In this document: positions 11,518 through 23,689 of the stretch, in pieces
Position numbering within the stretch: the first letter of the stretch is position 1
How the letters are laid out: every line of letters starts with the position of its first letter
Assembly: GCA_036898135.1 (NCBI GenBank)
Contig: CM072523.1
Span: 32,681,811 to 32,745,810 of the forward strand
DNA length: 64,000 bases
DNA from: Oncomelania hupensis
Lineage: Eukaryota > Mollusca > Gastropoda > Littorinimorpha > Pomatiopsidae
Direction of reading: 5' to 3'
Translations under genes and position numbers: made by a program
The notes under the pieces: model-generated
Database searches by the model: none
What the model was told of the DNA's origin: nothing
What the model saw: the letters and a program-made list of their open reading frames with translations, nothing else

Positions 11518-11777
11518 TGATTACTGTTAACGCCAGGGAGTGTGTTTTCATTCAACAATCGATCTTCACTTACCTGCGAGCTGCTAGAAGATGATGCTTT
11601 CTCCAGCCAGATCAGATAACGACTAGCAGTAATTCCTTCAGTAAAATAGTAGTATGATTACTGTTAACGCCAGGGAGTGTGTTTTCATTCAACAATCTTC
11701 ACTTACCTGCGAGCTGCTAGAAGATGATGCTTTCTCCAGCCAGATCAGATAACGACTAGCAGTAATTCCTTCAGTAA
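11511..11777. repeat. Tandem duplication, 137-bp unit x2
   Basis: 11511-11647 and 11648-11777 are almost identical; the second copy lacks 4 bp (GATC). The unit includes the end of the AGT microsatellite. On the minus strand each copy holds GCTCGCAG followed by GTAAGTGAAG, a strong splice-donor match. Confidence 0.9.
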
Positions 11778-12555
11778 CAGTACACACAGAAAGCAACTAA
11801 AGCCGCTGGACTAACATTCAATTTATGATGATGACTTTGGTGTTTAATCTTTCAATGTTTGCAAACACGACTGGCGCTGGCACAACTCGATTCCGAGGTA
11901 TAAATATTGTAGCAACTACATACTGAACTACAGATCCCCCCCCCTTCCCAGTCCCCTATTTGCTCATGTGACGCGGGACTTTAATCTACCTACTTACCTA
12001 CTGAACTACAGTAGATAAACAAACAGGGGTTTTCTCTGGCATGACCCAGTGAAAGGAGCTCCGTAGTAAGTACATCTTAGAACTACATATTATTATAGTG
12101 AAACCAATCACTACATCTATACTGCTGCAAATGAACATTGATAATTATTAATACAGAGGAAGCGCCTTTTGTGGGTTTGTTTTCAGAAGTTTCGAGAACA
12201 AGTACTCCGTCCGAGACAGACAATGGAAGATATAAATTCTTGCTAGATAAAGAGGTGACCCGGATTTTCGTTACGATTGTGATTTTTTAAAAACTTTTGG
12301 TTGTTTTGGGTCCCAAGTTTTGGAGTTGTGACGTGCATTCATTCATCCTCAAATTGCTGGTTTAGGCAGAAGGCAAACAACGAAATTACTAGGGTTTCAC
12401 AATTATAGCGCCTCTGAGGGAAGGTTTTGTTGAAGCTGCTGTGGGGGCTTTCATATAATAAAGAAAAATTATGTTACTCGTAATTCCTCCATTAAAATAA
12501 CTGAATCTTGTTTTTTTAGTCTATCCATACATTTCCTACTGGTCTAAAATCAGAG

Positions 12556-12960
12556 TGTTTACAACTGAGACGCGCACGATAGTTCGGAACGTTTTCTGTT
12601 GCAAAGCATGCAATAATAGCGTGTATTTACCTTTCATTTGATTCTGCGCTTTTGCTAGGAAAAGCTTTGTATACTGTTGATAATTTTCGTCCATCGATAT
12701 TGTTATAGTATCGTTAAGAACTTTCTGGAATTACTTGTTTATTATCGATCGAATTTTCAAGATCTATTGGGCGATAACTTGTAAACTGGGGGAATGCTCT
12801 ATGACGTAAGGCAGTGCAAAGTTCCGTTGAGGAGTTTTATTTTGATTGGGCATTATTGCGTCATTCTGGAATGTTCGAAGTTTCTATCGATCGCAGAGAG
12901 GCTATTTAAGTAATGCACTGTCTGCTTGTGAAAATGTTATTTTTGTTGTGATTTTCGGAA
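12556..12960 (+). mobile_element. Gypsy-family LTR, U3 and promoter part
   Basis: Starts TGTTTACAACTGAGACGCG and matches the reverse complement of the young LTRs and of the split LTR at 21447-23680. Shared blocks are GCGCACGATAG, TATTTACCTTT, TGACGTAAGGCAGTGC, GCGTCATTCTGGAATGTTC and the TATA-like GGCTATTTAAGTAATGC. The U5 half is missing; at 12961 it runs straight into an RTE fragment. Confidence 0.7.
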
Positions 12961-12961
12961 A

Positions 12962-13593
12962 GCGAATGGCTTGTGTGATGGTCTGTCGGACTTCGTCGTT
13001 GGTGATGTGTTGGGTATAGGAAATGCCCAGAAGTTTTCTGTAGCACCCCATCTCCATGCTTTGTATTCTTCGTTGTAGATCTGATGTGAGGGTCCATGTT
13101 TCGCAAGCATATAGGAAGATGGAGATGACAAGGGAGCGCAGCAGTCTTACTTTGAAATGTAGACTGATGGTCCTGTCTTTCCAAATGGGCTTCAACCTTG
13201 TCAGGGCAGCAGTTGTTTGTGCGATCCTGGAGAGGACTTCCTGTCGGGACCCATTGTCTGACACAATGGCTCCTAAATATTTGAAGCTATGCACTGTGTT
13301 GAGGGATTGGCCTTGGACTTTGATGTCCGTGTTGATGCCACTGGTGTTGTTGGTCATCATTTTGGTCTTCTCTGCACTTATTTCCATTCCATAAGCTCTG
13401 GAGGTGGTGTCAAGCCTCTGTACCAGCTGTTCAAGTTCTTGTTCCTCTCCAGCCAATCCATCAATGTCATCCGCAAAACGAAGGTTGGAGATCGCTCTAC
13501 CCCCTATGCTGACTGTGCCTTCGTGATCTGCAAGAGCATCTGACATGATGCGCTCTAGGAAGATGTTGAAGAGAGTTGGAGAGAGTAAGCATC
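12962..13593 (-). mobile_element. RTE LINE copy B, truncated at both ends
   Basis: Minus-strand RT fragment with the frame open from about 13546: RFADDIDGLA catalytic box, then HSFKYLGAIVSDN and LYACETWTLT. It corresponds to about 43070-43700 of the full copy. Unlike copies A, C, D, E and G it lacks the 3' GGATA tail; its 3' side ends abruptly against the LTR at 12960. Confidence 0.85.
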
Positions 13594-13879
13594 TTTTTAC
13601 TAAATAATAGCTGTACTTTATTTCTTTGTTTCCTTTATTCTATAACTCGCTTTTGCTTTTCCTATTCAATGTCAATATTTATTACTAGGAGTAGGAGCTT
13701 GACTTTCTCCGCACATTTTGTCTAAACGCGGGCTCTCCAACTGACAAAAATGATATAGTGGTGTTCAAAAGAGTAAGTTTATTTTGGCAGGCTTATCGTA
13801 TTTCGTGTTTGAATGGGTTGTTAACTAAGCAGCTCATATCATTGAGCGGAGAATTCAAAAGATTGTTTGCTAAATGTCA

Positions 13880-13945
13880 GATTTAGTTATTCATTGCTTA
13901 CAGGTCCCAGCGGACAGCAAAGAGCCGAATCAGGACCATAAAATC
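13880..13945. repeat. Dispersed repeat, copy 1
   Basis: Shares TTAGTTATTCATTGCTTACA, CCAGCGGA and GCAAAGAGCCGAATCA with 26606-26662 in the same orientation. Family unknown. Confidence 0.65.
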
Positions 13946-13997
13946 AGAATTTCTGACTCTATGCACAGAGCAGTCTCTTAGTTTCATGCATATGTGT

Positions 13998-14200
13998 GTG
14001 GAGAGGTGGTGGTGGTGGTGGTGGTGGTGGTGGTAAAGTAAGAGAGGATGAAGGGGGTAAGATGGGAAGGGGGTAAAGAATGGTTATGAGTGTCAGAGAG
14101 TGAATGGATACATCAATGAGCGTGTGTGAGTGTGTGTGTGTGTGCGAGAGAGAGTGTGTGTGTGTATGTGTGTGTATCTGTGTGTGTGTGTGTACACGAA
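13998..14200. repeat. (GGT)n and (GT)n microsatellites
   Basis: GGT run at about 14003-14033, GT/GAGA run at about 14118-14195. Confidence 0.9.
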
Positions 14201-14729
14201 ACATTACAATGAGAAAGGCCTTCAGATAAGAAGATAACAGTAACAGCTGAAAGTCCAACAATGAAACCACACGTGCCTTACCTATGACGAAATCATGTGT
14301 AACTTAAATAGTGCTACGCGTGAATTACCATGCACTAGTTAATAATGGGATCTTGGTTCCCTGACTCCTTCACCCTCATAACTGGAATGACTCTTTAGAC
14401 GGTGCAATGACCCGCACCTACAGTTAAAATGCTGAAAGAAACAAGTATTGGTTTAAGTGAATAATACTGCTTTGAGGCCCACATATTGGTTTTGCGGTTT
14501 GTCTGTTTTGTTGCTGTTGTTGCTGCTATTGGTTGGGGGATGACTATGGCAGTATAATATTTGACATCTTTGCGGATGAAATTTTGGTTGCTTTCTTTCA
14601 CAGAGAAAGCACGGTAACAACATGTAGGGCCACCCACAAATAAGGGGAATATGACCTACACTCCACCATTTCTATTATCTGTAATAGTCACAAAATCACA
14701 AACCATTTTTCAGTTTAACAACCACCAGA

Positions 14730-14855
14730 TTGATAGTAGCAATGCGGTGGCCAGTGCTTTCAGTTTTAGATACATCAGGAATCGAACCTTTGTGATAACT
14801 ATTAACTGAGGTATTCTTAAACCCTGTATCACCAACAGAGCACCGCCATCTTTTA
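14730..14855 (-). repeat. Possible degenerate tRNA-derived SINE
   Basis: The minus strand shows GGTGCTCTGTTGG and, about 60 bp later, AGGTTCGATTCC, like decayed A and B boxes. No second copy is seen here. Confidence 0.3.
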
Positions 14856-14873
14856 GATAATTTAAAGAAACAT

Positions 14874-15045
14874 ACTCATTGGCTTTCTATTATAGAAAGA
14901 CAAAATATTCAAAGTCGTTCAGTTATAGAGAGCAATACTCAATGTCATTCTATTATGGAGAAACATATTCAAAGTCGTTCTATTACAGGGAAACGTACTC
15001 ATTGGCTTTCTGTTACAGAGAAACATACTCATGGGCTTTCCAAAA
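14874..15045 (+). repeat. 30-bp minisatellite, about 5.7 units
   Basis: Tandem units close to ATACTCATTGGCTTTCTATT plus a 10-bp remainder. The frame from 14879 stays open and reads a decapeptide repeat of the form S-x-[AS]-F-x-Y-R-E-T-Y. It directly precedes the LINE fragment at 15053, and the open frame runs on into it. Confidence 0.85.
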
Positions 15046-15052
15046 ACCCATC

Positions 15053-15707
15053 TCTGTAGCTATAATCCATTACTACAACAGAAAGATTGAAAACTCTACT
15101 TCTTCCAAAGAACTATTTTCTACCATGAATGACCTCCTGGGGAACACAGCACTTCTCCTCTGCCAACAACAAAAAATAGCTTTCTGAACTACCTTCATCC
15201 TTTTTAAACTTCTTTACCTCGAAAATCGAAGCTATCCGCAAAAATCTTGATGACACCTTGATGAAACCTTCGTTCTTCCTCCGACGCCCTCATACTTTAA
15301 TACCCCGCTACAACTCACCTATGCAGGCTGTCGATCCTTCACATGCAGTGCTTGGTCCTTCAAATTGAAACTTTCAATTCCAGTTTAAAAACTCATATTT
15401 TCCTTTAAAATGTCTGATCTCATCTCCCATCACCGGCATCATTCCTTCTTTTCTTATTCAGACCACCGCCGTCACACCGCACGCCTTCAGCCCCGTTACT
15501 CCTTACCTGTCCCTCCTTTTCTCGCCTTTTATATTTTACTTGTAAATATTCTTATTCATGTTTGTATTATATCTTTGCATAGTTTATTAGTGTCTGGTTT
15601 TTGTTTCACTTCTTTTCATAAGTGTTTCGATGTTAACGTTATGTATAAATGCGTGAAAACTGCGCCTTGAACTGATGTCATTAAGAAAAAGCGCTATGTA
15701 AATACCC

Positions 15708-15715
<8 letters not shown>
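15053..15715 (+). mobile_element. CR1/L2-type LINE with large internal deletion
   Basis: 15055-15190 encodes the linker before the RT domain (HYYNRKIENSTSSKELFSTM, DLLGNTALL) and 15215-15260 the FFTSKI-like segment (TSKIEAIRKNLDD). The RT palm is missing. The frame then resumes at the extreme C-terminus (FNSSLKTHIFL stop, near 15372-15408), followed by a 3' UTR ending AAAGCGCTATGTAAAT and an (ATT)n tail. The tail form is shared with the CR1-type copy at 38236-38280. Confidence 0.65.
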
Positions 15716-15769
<54 letters not shown>

Positions 15770-15809
15770 GTTATTATTATTATTATTGTTATTATTATTA
15801 TTATCATTA

Positions 15810-15877
<68 letters not shown>

Positions 15878-15905
15878 GTTATTATTATTATTATTATCAT
15901 CATTA

Positions 15906-15966
<61 letters not shown>

Positions 15967-15971
15967 CATTA

Positions 15972-16006
<35 letters not shown>

Positions 16007-16053
16007 GTCATTATTGGTTTTTCTTTTTCTTCTTCTTCTTCTTCTTCTTCTTC

Positions 16054-16112
<59 letters not shown>
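15709..16112. repeat. (ATT)n microsatellite, LINE tail expansion
   Basis: About 400 bp of ATT units with GTT, ATC and (TTC)n interruptions, continuous with the LINE 3' end. Confidence 0.95.
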
Positions 16113-16113
<1 letters not shown>

Positions 16114-16505
16114 GTTGTTTGCCTGTTTGTTTGAGCTATGTTAGCCTAACACATGGGTTAAAAAATATATAATTAAATTTTGTTTTATCCAAAAGATGAC
16201 GCATGCATATCCAGGTAAAGATAACAACAGAAGCAAAACATGTTTTTATTTCTTTTTTTTAAATCAGCCTCCACCTCCACTTGACTGATATTTTGGAGTG
16301 TAACTAAAACTTTTAAAAAGTCTTTTGGATCATTCCTAACGCACGTGGGCACAACATGATGATTTAGGGCTAATCTTGTGATCATAGCTCGCAGGTTTAA
16401 AGTGAGACTGAGACCAGTTTTATTTTACTTCTACATAAAACAGCAAGATCATAGAAGAGTTTATTTAGTCCGCATGATAGAGTCAAAACTTCAATAAGCG
16501 TATAA

Positions 16506-16615
16506 AATAACATAACGTAACAAAACATGACACAATATAACATAACATAAAATGTGATATAATGTAATATAATATACTATAATATAATACAATATAACAT
16601 AATATAATATAATAT
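16506..16615. repeat. Degenerate (TATAA)n tract, left of RTE copy C
   Basis: Pentanucleotide ATAAC/ATAAT-type repeats that become more regular toward the RTE insertion point. Confidence 0.8.
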
Positions 16616-17468
16616 AGAGCGCATCATGTCAGATGCCCTTGCAGATCACGAAGGCGCAGTCAACATAGGGGGGAAGCGCAATCTCCAACCTTCGTTTTGC
16701 GGATGACATTGATGGATTGCCTGGAGAGGAACAAGAACTTGAACAGCTGGTACAGAGGATTGACACCACCTCCAGAGGAAATGGAAATGGCCTATGGAAT
16801 GGAAATAAGGGCAGAGAAGACCAAAATGATGACCAACAACACCAATGGCATCAACACGGACATCAGAGTCCAAGGCCAATCCCTTAATACAGTGCACAGC
16901 TTCAAATATTTAGGAGCCATTGTATCAGACAATGGGTCCTGACAGGAAGTCCTCTCCAGGATCGCACAATTTGAAAAGACAGGACCATCAGTCTACATTC
17001 CAAGGTAAGACTGCTGCGCTCTCTTGTCATCTCCATCTTCCCATATGCTTGCGAAACATGGACCCTCACAGCAGATCTACAACGACGAATACAAAGCTTG
17101 GAGATGAAGTGCTACAGAAGACCTATACCCAGCACATCACCAACGACGAAGTCCGACAGACTATCACACAAGCCATTGGACAACACGATGACATGCTCAC
17201 AGTGGTGAAAAAACGGAAACTCCGATGGTATGGACACGTTACCAGATCATCAGGTCTTGCAAAGACCATCCTGCAAGGCATAGTGCAATGAGGTAGAAGA
17301 AGAGGGAAACCGAAAAAATAGGTGGGAGGACAACATTCGAGAATGTACTGGTTTGAAATTGAGTGAAACAATTAGGGTTGCTGAGGACTGGGTAAGATGG
17401 AGTACGCTGGTTAAACGATCATCTGTGGTGCCCCTACGACCTCCGAGTTACGGGATAGGATAGGATAG
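16616..17468 (+). mobile_element. RTE LINE copy C, 5'-truncated
   Basis: Starts inside the RT domain (GAGCGCATCATGTCAGATGC, equal to about 43121 of the full copy) and ends with the element's own GGATAGGATAG tail. A 30-bp deletion near 16965 and several frameshifts break the frame. It lies inside a TATAA-type pentanucleotide array. Confidence 0.9.
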
Positions 17469-17571
17469 AATAATATAATATAATATAATATAATATAATA
17501 TAATATAATATAATATAATATAATATAATATAATATAATATAATATAATATAATATAATATAATATAATCC
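17468..17571. repeat. (ATAAT)n microsatellite
   Basis: About 20 near-perfect pentanucleotide units following the RTE tail. Confidence 0.95.
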
Positions 17572-19350
17572 TTCTGTCTATCCGTCGCCAGCGTTTTACA
17601 GAAACCAATCCGGAAACACCCGAGTGTATAGCAGTCATCGTGACCTGGTTTAACGTAGTATTGTCCCAGCATGTTGCATGACCTACTAATGGGAATGACT
17701 CTGTGGACTGTGTCTATTTGCCTTCGCCTAGGCACGCTGGTGATGTCCAAGATGACGTATAAAAAAAGGGTAGGGAGGGTTGGGGGTTGGGAGGAGAGGG
17801 GGGAGGGTAATTCAAGTACAGATCCGAGCCGAAGACCTACCAGAACGCTCTAACACGACGTTAAGGATCCAATTTTGCAAATATCATACAACTATAATTA
17901 CTGTTAGCAGATATTATTATATTATATTATTTTTATTTTATAGGCAGTTGTTTTAAATTCTGATCAAGGGTTCATACTTTCTTTAAAAAAAAAAAGTATT
18001 CTCTATATCCATGTAACAGCTTTGCAACTCTAAATAGACTTTTTTGTGACCAACGTCAGAACATTTATTTTCATGCAATGACTTGCAGTTTTGTTTATTT
18101 CAATGATGCAATACTACCAAAATAGCAACTGGTACAAATAATAAGGACTAATTGAACAGCTTTGTTTTCTTTTTGTAATGTACTTAAGACAATTTAAAAT
18201 TAGTTATTAATTCCGACTGCGACACACGATTTTTCTGGTTGAAATCGGGTTGGGTTTTTTCGACATGTCCGTGTTACAAAAATGATGTAATATTCTATAT
18301 ACGGAACTTAATTCAAATTGAACACCTGTTCAATCGGCAATTGCTTAACAATTTGAATTTTATTTTACACAGGGTGGACTTAACCCCCTATTACACAGGA
18401 GGAAGAGCTTACTACGCTCATCCATGACAACCTCACGATTAGTTCTGATATGGAGTGATGTTCAGTTTAACTGTAACCCTTAGCAGCCGTGTGACCTTTG
18501 ATCTTATTTCTGAATGAACCACGTGGCTTCAAGAGTACGTCTTTGGTGTTTGGGGTAGAGTAGGATTGTCTATTGTATCAGTCTTTTATACCAAAAAACC
18601 TAACCGAGGAACTTAGTTTTTAGGTTCTGCCCCTTCTGGCCTCTTTAGCGAAAGAACGTTCGCTTGCGGATGCCATCAGTAGGCTCAAAAGTTGCGGAAT
18701 GTGTTGATTTTAAAAATAACTATGCTTTGGAAAGAGTTAGTTTTTGTTGTAAACATATTGTTCAGTGGGGCAGCGCTCTCTCTCTGAAGGTTAAAAGGGT
18801 CTGTCGAGGCCGGGGAGGGGTAAGGGAATGGTGAAGGGTCGTGGTCAAGTGGGTCCTTTTAATGTTATAAAATAGGAAATGTAGCGCGCTTTTGACATAA
18901 TGCAAACATCATAAACAGTCTTGTCCAATATGAAATGTAGCCTGTATACTTGTAAAATACAAAACAAAGTCTTCACGAAACGCTGGAATGTTTTTAATTT
19001 ATTGCTGAAAGTTCACAAGCTCGCTTTCTTAAGTGCAATGTAAACGTCTCTAGCAAGTAAACAATGCATTGCATTCAGCAAAAAGCGCAGGGTTAAAGAC
19101 GAATAATATTTTGTAAAAGGTGGCAACTCAACAAACAAAATTTCCCCAAACAGATAGAGACAATCAATAACAGTCTTAGCAAACTCACGCTTGCTCTGAC
19201 CTAAGCTTCTTTGTCTTTGCAGATTTATAACGGTATCAAAGTATGGTGTTAAATTATCTAAGCTTGATTTAGGCTCCTTGGGTTTGTCTTTCTTCTATAC
19301 ATAAAGTTCAGTTTCAGGGAGGTTTGTCTCGGTCGGGCTCAAAGCAAAGC
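17572..19350. other. Unique AT-rich sequence, no gene seen
   Basis: No ORF, splice pattern or repeat that I can support. Confidence 0.4.
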
Positions 19351-19357
19351 TAAGAGC

Positions 19358-19422
19358 GGATGAGAGACGCGGAGAGTGAAGGGGAGGAGGAAGGTCGAGG
19401 TGTAGGTGAGAGACAGGGGAAT

Positions 19423-19481
<59 letters not shown>

Positions 19482-19676
19482 CGAGGAGGAGGAAGAGGAA
19501 AAGGAAAAAGAACACGAACATGAACCAGAAGAAGAACACAAAAAAGAACTAGAAGAACAAGAAGAGGAGGAGGGAGGAAAAGGAGATAAGGAGCAGGAGG
19601 AGAAAAAGAACAAGATGAAAGAGCGCAAAAGGAGACGGAAGAAGAAGAAGAAGAAGAAGAAGAAGAAGAAGAAGAA

Positions 19677-19764
<88 letters not shown>

Positions 19765-19775
19765 GTGATGATGAG
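19358..19775. repeat. Polypurine tract with (CAA)n, (GAA)n and (GAT)n
   Basis: (AAC)n at 19423-19481, mixed GAA/GAG to 19676, then (GAT)n to about 19764. Nearly pyrimidine-free outside the AAC part and a few ACA/CAC bases. Confidence 0.95.
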
Positions 19776-19901
19776 AATGGATGGTGTAAATATTGGATAG
19801 TATAACAATAATAACACGAAGAAGTTGCGAAAAATGAGAAAAAAAGTAGGAGCAAGATAAGGAAAGGAGAACATAAATGCTGCTGCTGCCGATGATGTTC
19901 T

Positions 19902-20003
<102 letters not shown>

Positions 20004-21117
20004 GACTCTGCAGAAAATAACTGTAATTTTCGCATGAAAATTATTTCACCCATTTATATCTATTGTGTTCTGTTTGGAGTGATGTGTTATTATTAAAAAA
20101 ATTCACTCGCCGAATTTTTTTATATATTTTTTTTTTGTTTCTTTGTATAAGCATTTTATGTTTAATTTCGAGTTAAGCATTTGATTTAAAAAAAATAAAA
20201 TTCGTCTCTTCGATTCTTGAATATTATTATTATTATTATGATTCTGAATCTTTTTTTTGCTACGTTCCTCCCATTTAATAGTTTTTATTTCTTCTTCCTG
20301 TTTTAAGTTGGCTTGTTTGTTGTTTTGTGTTCGTTTTGTCTTGTTTTGCTGTGTTTTGCTGTTGTCAGAAGTAGGCCTACGTAGTTAGCATTACGGTGTT
20401 TATTTCGTAGTTTGGAGACTAAAAAAACCTGGCTTTCATCTTTTGACAAGCATTTTTGCCTTCTCTTTCTCGCATCCTATATAATTATCTTGCTGCTAAA
20501 TGTTTATAATTGTGCACACACAAAAAAATGTTCTATATATCGCGCGTTGTGCATAAAACTGTTCTATTTGGTTTTGTTGTTGTTGCTGTTGTTGTTTGTT
20601 GATAATAACTTAGTAGCGTTCAAACCTGTTGCACACGAGATTAAATTCGAGACTTGCCTGCTGCACAAGAGATTTTGGTTAAAGATTTTAATACAAACTG
20701 GAGATTTTTGTTAGTACCTACGAAGCGGGTGTGGAATTTCTGTATTGACTCTTTACACAGCGTTGCCATGTTTCCCCAACACCACCGCTCACCACACTCT
20801 CCGTGTGTTGTTGCCTCCACGATACGTTAGGGAACCCGATCATTCCATATCATAAAGAGGTGTCAGTGGCAGGCTCAACAAAAACACACAGGTACACACA
20901 GGCTGGTATTGGTGGCGAAGTGGTTCCATGCGGCGAACTGTGGATGCAGCTTTGCTGCTGCTGCTGCTGCTGCATGAATAAGTTTCTTCCAAATATTCGG
21001 TAGCTCCTTGAGCAACTCTTACAAGTTTTAAAGGGGATTGTATGGGAACCATTGCCTTCATTCACTTTTGGTTTTGTTTTTTTGACCTTTGGTTACTGTT
21101 GATTTGCGCTCGTTTAG

Positions 21118-21120
<3 letters not shown>

Positions 21121-21203
<83 letters not shown>
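21121..21203. repeat. (TC)n microsatellite
   Basis: About 41 perfect units. Confidence 0.97.
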
Positions 21204-21207
<4 letters not shown>

Positions 21208-21446
21208 CAGCTATATTATAGGCCTATATTAGTTTCAAATGTGTTACACGTTATTTATTTTTAAAAAAAAAAGTATGTTTACGGTATCCCGACAGACCCT
21301 AATTTTTGGGCCCGACGCTAAACCTGCTAAACCTTTTTTGGGATCGTGGGAAAAAAATTTGAAAAAAGCCAAAAAAAATCGCACCCAAGGTGGAAAATGT
21401 TTTTGTTTTTTTAAATGCCGACCTACCGTCTCAATTTTGTTTCCTA

Positions 21447-23680
21447 TGTTACTGTAGACAGACATTTTTTGTGGGCCTTAGCAATAGCTGGTTCAGCCAC
21501 GACACTTGAATCTTGATATGTGTAAATAAAATTCGTTTGTCCACGCAGCCTGTTCACTCACCAACAAAGCAGGAGTCTTCGTATACAGTTTTCCAACTTT
21601 ATTAAGCAAACATCAACAACTGCATGCAAAATCGCTTTCCGACAATCACTACAAAAATCATATCTACAAGCAGAAAGTGCATTACTGTCACGAAGAAAGG
21701 GATTTGGGGGAAGGGGGTAAGCTCTTAATCTCTAGCGCTGTGTTGTCTCCTTTGATAGACTAACGTGCGATGACATTCCAGAGATTAAAGCAAGGCCAAA
21801 TTAATAAGTGATAAATAGAGTAAAGACGAGAAGGAAAAGTAAATGTACTAGTTAAGAAATTCACAGTCAAAGGCCAGTCAAGGGAGTTGCGATTTCTGTA
21901 ACTATCTACTTTTAATAATTGAAAAGGGAGAGTCTAGGTCAAATTGTTCTATAGTGATTCATTGGCGTGGCGTCTCTAGTACTGAGTAGTCCGGTGATAT
22001 TCGGGAAAGTCAATCTTATGGGTACTAGAGCTATCGTAGACTGATCACATCACAGGGTGAGAGAGTATCTGTATGGGGGCCAGAGTTTCTGTGATAATCT
22101 GGCGAGTGGGGGGTCTCTCAGGCTTAGGCACTTAGCTGTGGACTGCAGTGCGGCGATTTGTCCAGGATCCTCTGGATGGCTTGCCAGTGATGGTGCAAGC
22201 GTGGTTGGAAAGATGCAGGTTAGTGGTCACGCGGGGATGACTCACGGATCACGAGTGCTAGTGGTGTTGTTGTGTTGTGGTACAGGCGTTGAACTTGGCT
22301 TACGTGGCTAGCCGGTTCAGAAATTGCGAAGTCCCAAATCACGCGTCTCATTGACCTCCCAGGTTGTTGGGGGCCTGCAGCGGGTCAGCGATTGGGAGAT
22401 GATACCAGTCCGGGGCGATGCGTCCGGCACAGGAACCCGTCTGCAACGTGTACAGACGCTGTATCAGCTGGGGATAGGGATAATGCGAATTCCGGGCCTG
22501 TTGTACAGTCACCCTTCTCAGAATTCAAATTGGTGTGACCGGTCAAGAGCTGAATCAGTGCACATACCAACAGTCAAACAATGCTACTAGATTTACTGGG
22601 CCAAAGTGGAGGTTACTGGCAGCCACTAGTAAAAGTACATTCGGCGCATTTAGGATGGGGATGGCAACAGGGCAAATATTTATACATCGGGAGGCATGGG
22701 GGAAAGCAATAATAGGGGTACAGGACAAATGGGTTGTAGGTCTGGGCCGTACTTGGGATTCTAATCTATATGGAGGGGGTAGCATGGCATGGGATATTTA
22801 TACATGGGGCAACGGAGTATATAAGCATAAATTCAAACACGTCATGAATTATGTACAAGGTAGAAAGTATGTGCAAGGGAGAAAACACAAGTCATAGCAA
22901 TACATCAAAGCAAAATTATAAACATGGACATACATACTGACAGGACGCATGAACATGATGGCGAACGACAGGTGATGGGGTTGCTATATGACAACGAGTA
23001 AATTCCCTCTCTTACCTTGGTTTAAGACGGGTGGAAGCACAAGGATACTGACGAAACTCAGAGGTCGCTCGGTGATGGCGGCGTGGATTCGAACAGGTTG
23101 TGACTTCGAGGCGGGGAAGTTAGCATCTGACACTAAGCCTTGGTCAGTAGCAGACTTTAAGGCGATCCTGGGGGCGGGGCTTAAGAGACTGTGCGAGCCT
23201 GCTAGGTAGTGAAGGCTGGTCAAGAGGAATGATGGCTGGTTTGAAGCGATCGTCGCTGGCTGTGCGGGGTTGGTCGAATGGTTGCAGCCGGGCCTCAGGG
23301 GTGCAATTGTCCGCCTCGTCACAATTACTGACATAGCCTCTCTGCAATCGAGAACAAATTCGAACATTCCAGCATGACGCAATAACAGCCCATCAAAATA
23401 AAACTCGTCATGGGAACTATACACTGTCTTACGTCAGATAATGTTTACGAATCAACATGATTCGACCTGCTGTTACCCGTAAGATCGGGAAAGCTTCGAG
23501 CGATAAAATACAAGTAATTCCAGAACATTCTCAACAATATCGACCGACGACAATTATAAACCTTATACAAAGCTTCTTCTAGCAAGAGCTCAAAATCAAA
23601 TCAAAGATAAATACACGCTATCACTGCACGCTTTGCAATATAAAATGAACGGAACTATCGTGCGCGTCTCAATCGTAACA
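21447..23680 (-). mobile_element. Gypsy-family LTR split by a solo LTR
   Basis: Minus-orientation LTR related to those at 27935 and 33196. The left part (21447-21685) carries TTCGTTTGTCCACGCAGCC, CAACAACTGCATGC and the start-site region. The right part (23324-23680) carries GACGCAATAACA, TTACGTCAG, GCACGATAG and a GTAACA end. Without the insert it would be about 590 bp, close to the 622 bp of the young LTRs. The interruption falls just downstream of the TATA-like element. Confidence 0.7.
21686..23323. mobile_element. 1.64-kb solo LTR nested in another LTR
   Basis: Starts TGTCACGAAG and ends CCTCGTCACA, giving TG..CA ends and a short imperfect inverted repeat (TGTSACGARG). It is flanked on both sides by ATTAC (21681-21685 and 23324-23328), a perfect 5-bp target duplication. 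No gag/pol sequence is inside. TG..CA plus a 5-bp duplication fits a solo LTR of a different LTR-retrotransposon family; a short non-autonomous element is the alternative. The small open frames inside are not convincing genes. Confidence 0.6.
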
Positions 23681-23689
23681 AAATGTATT

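Noticed and set aside
22057..23424. Several 60-146 residue ORFs on both strands
   Set aside because: All lie within the putative solo LTR and the split LTR; no domain, splice pattern or signal peptide.
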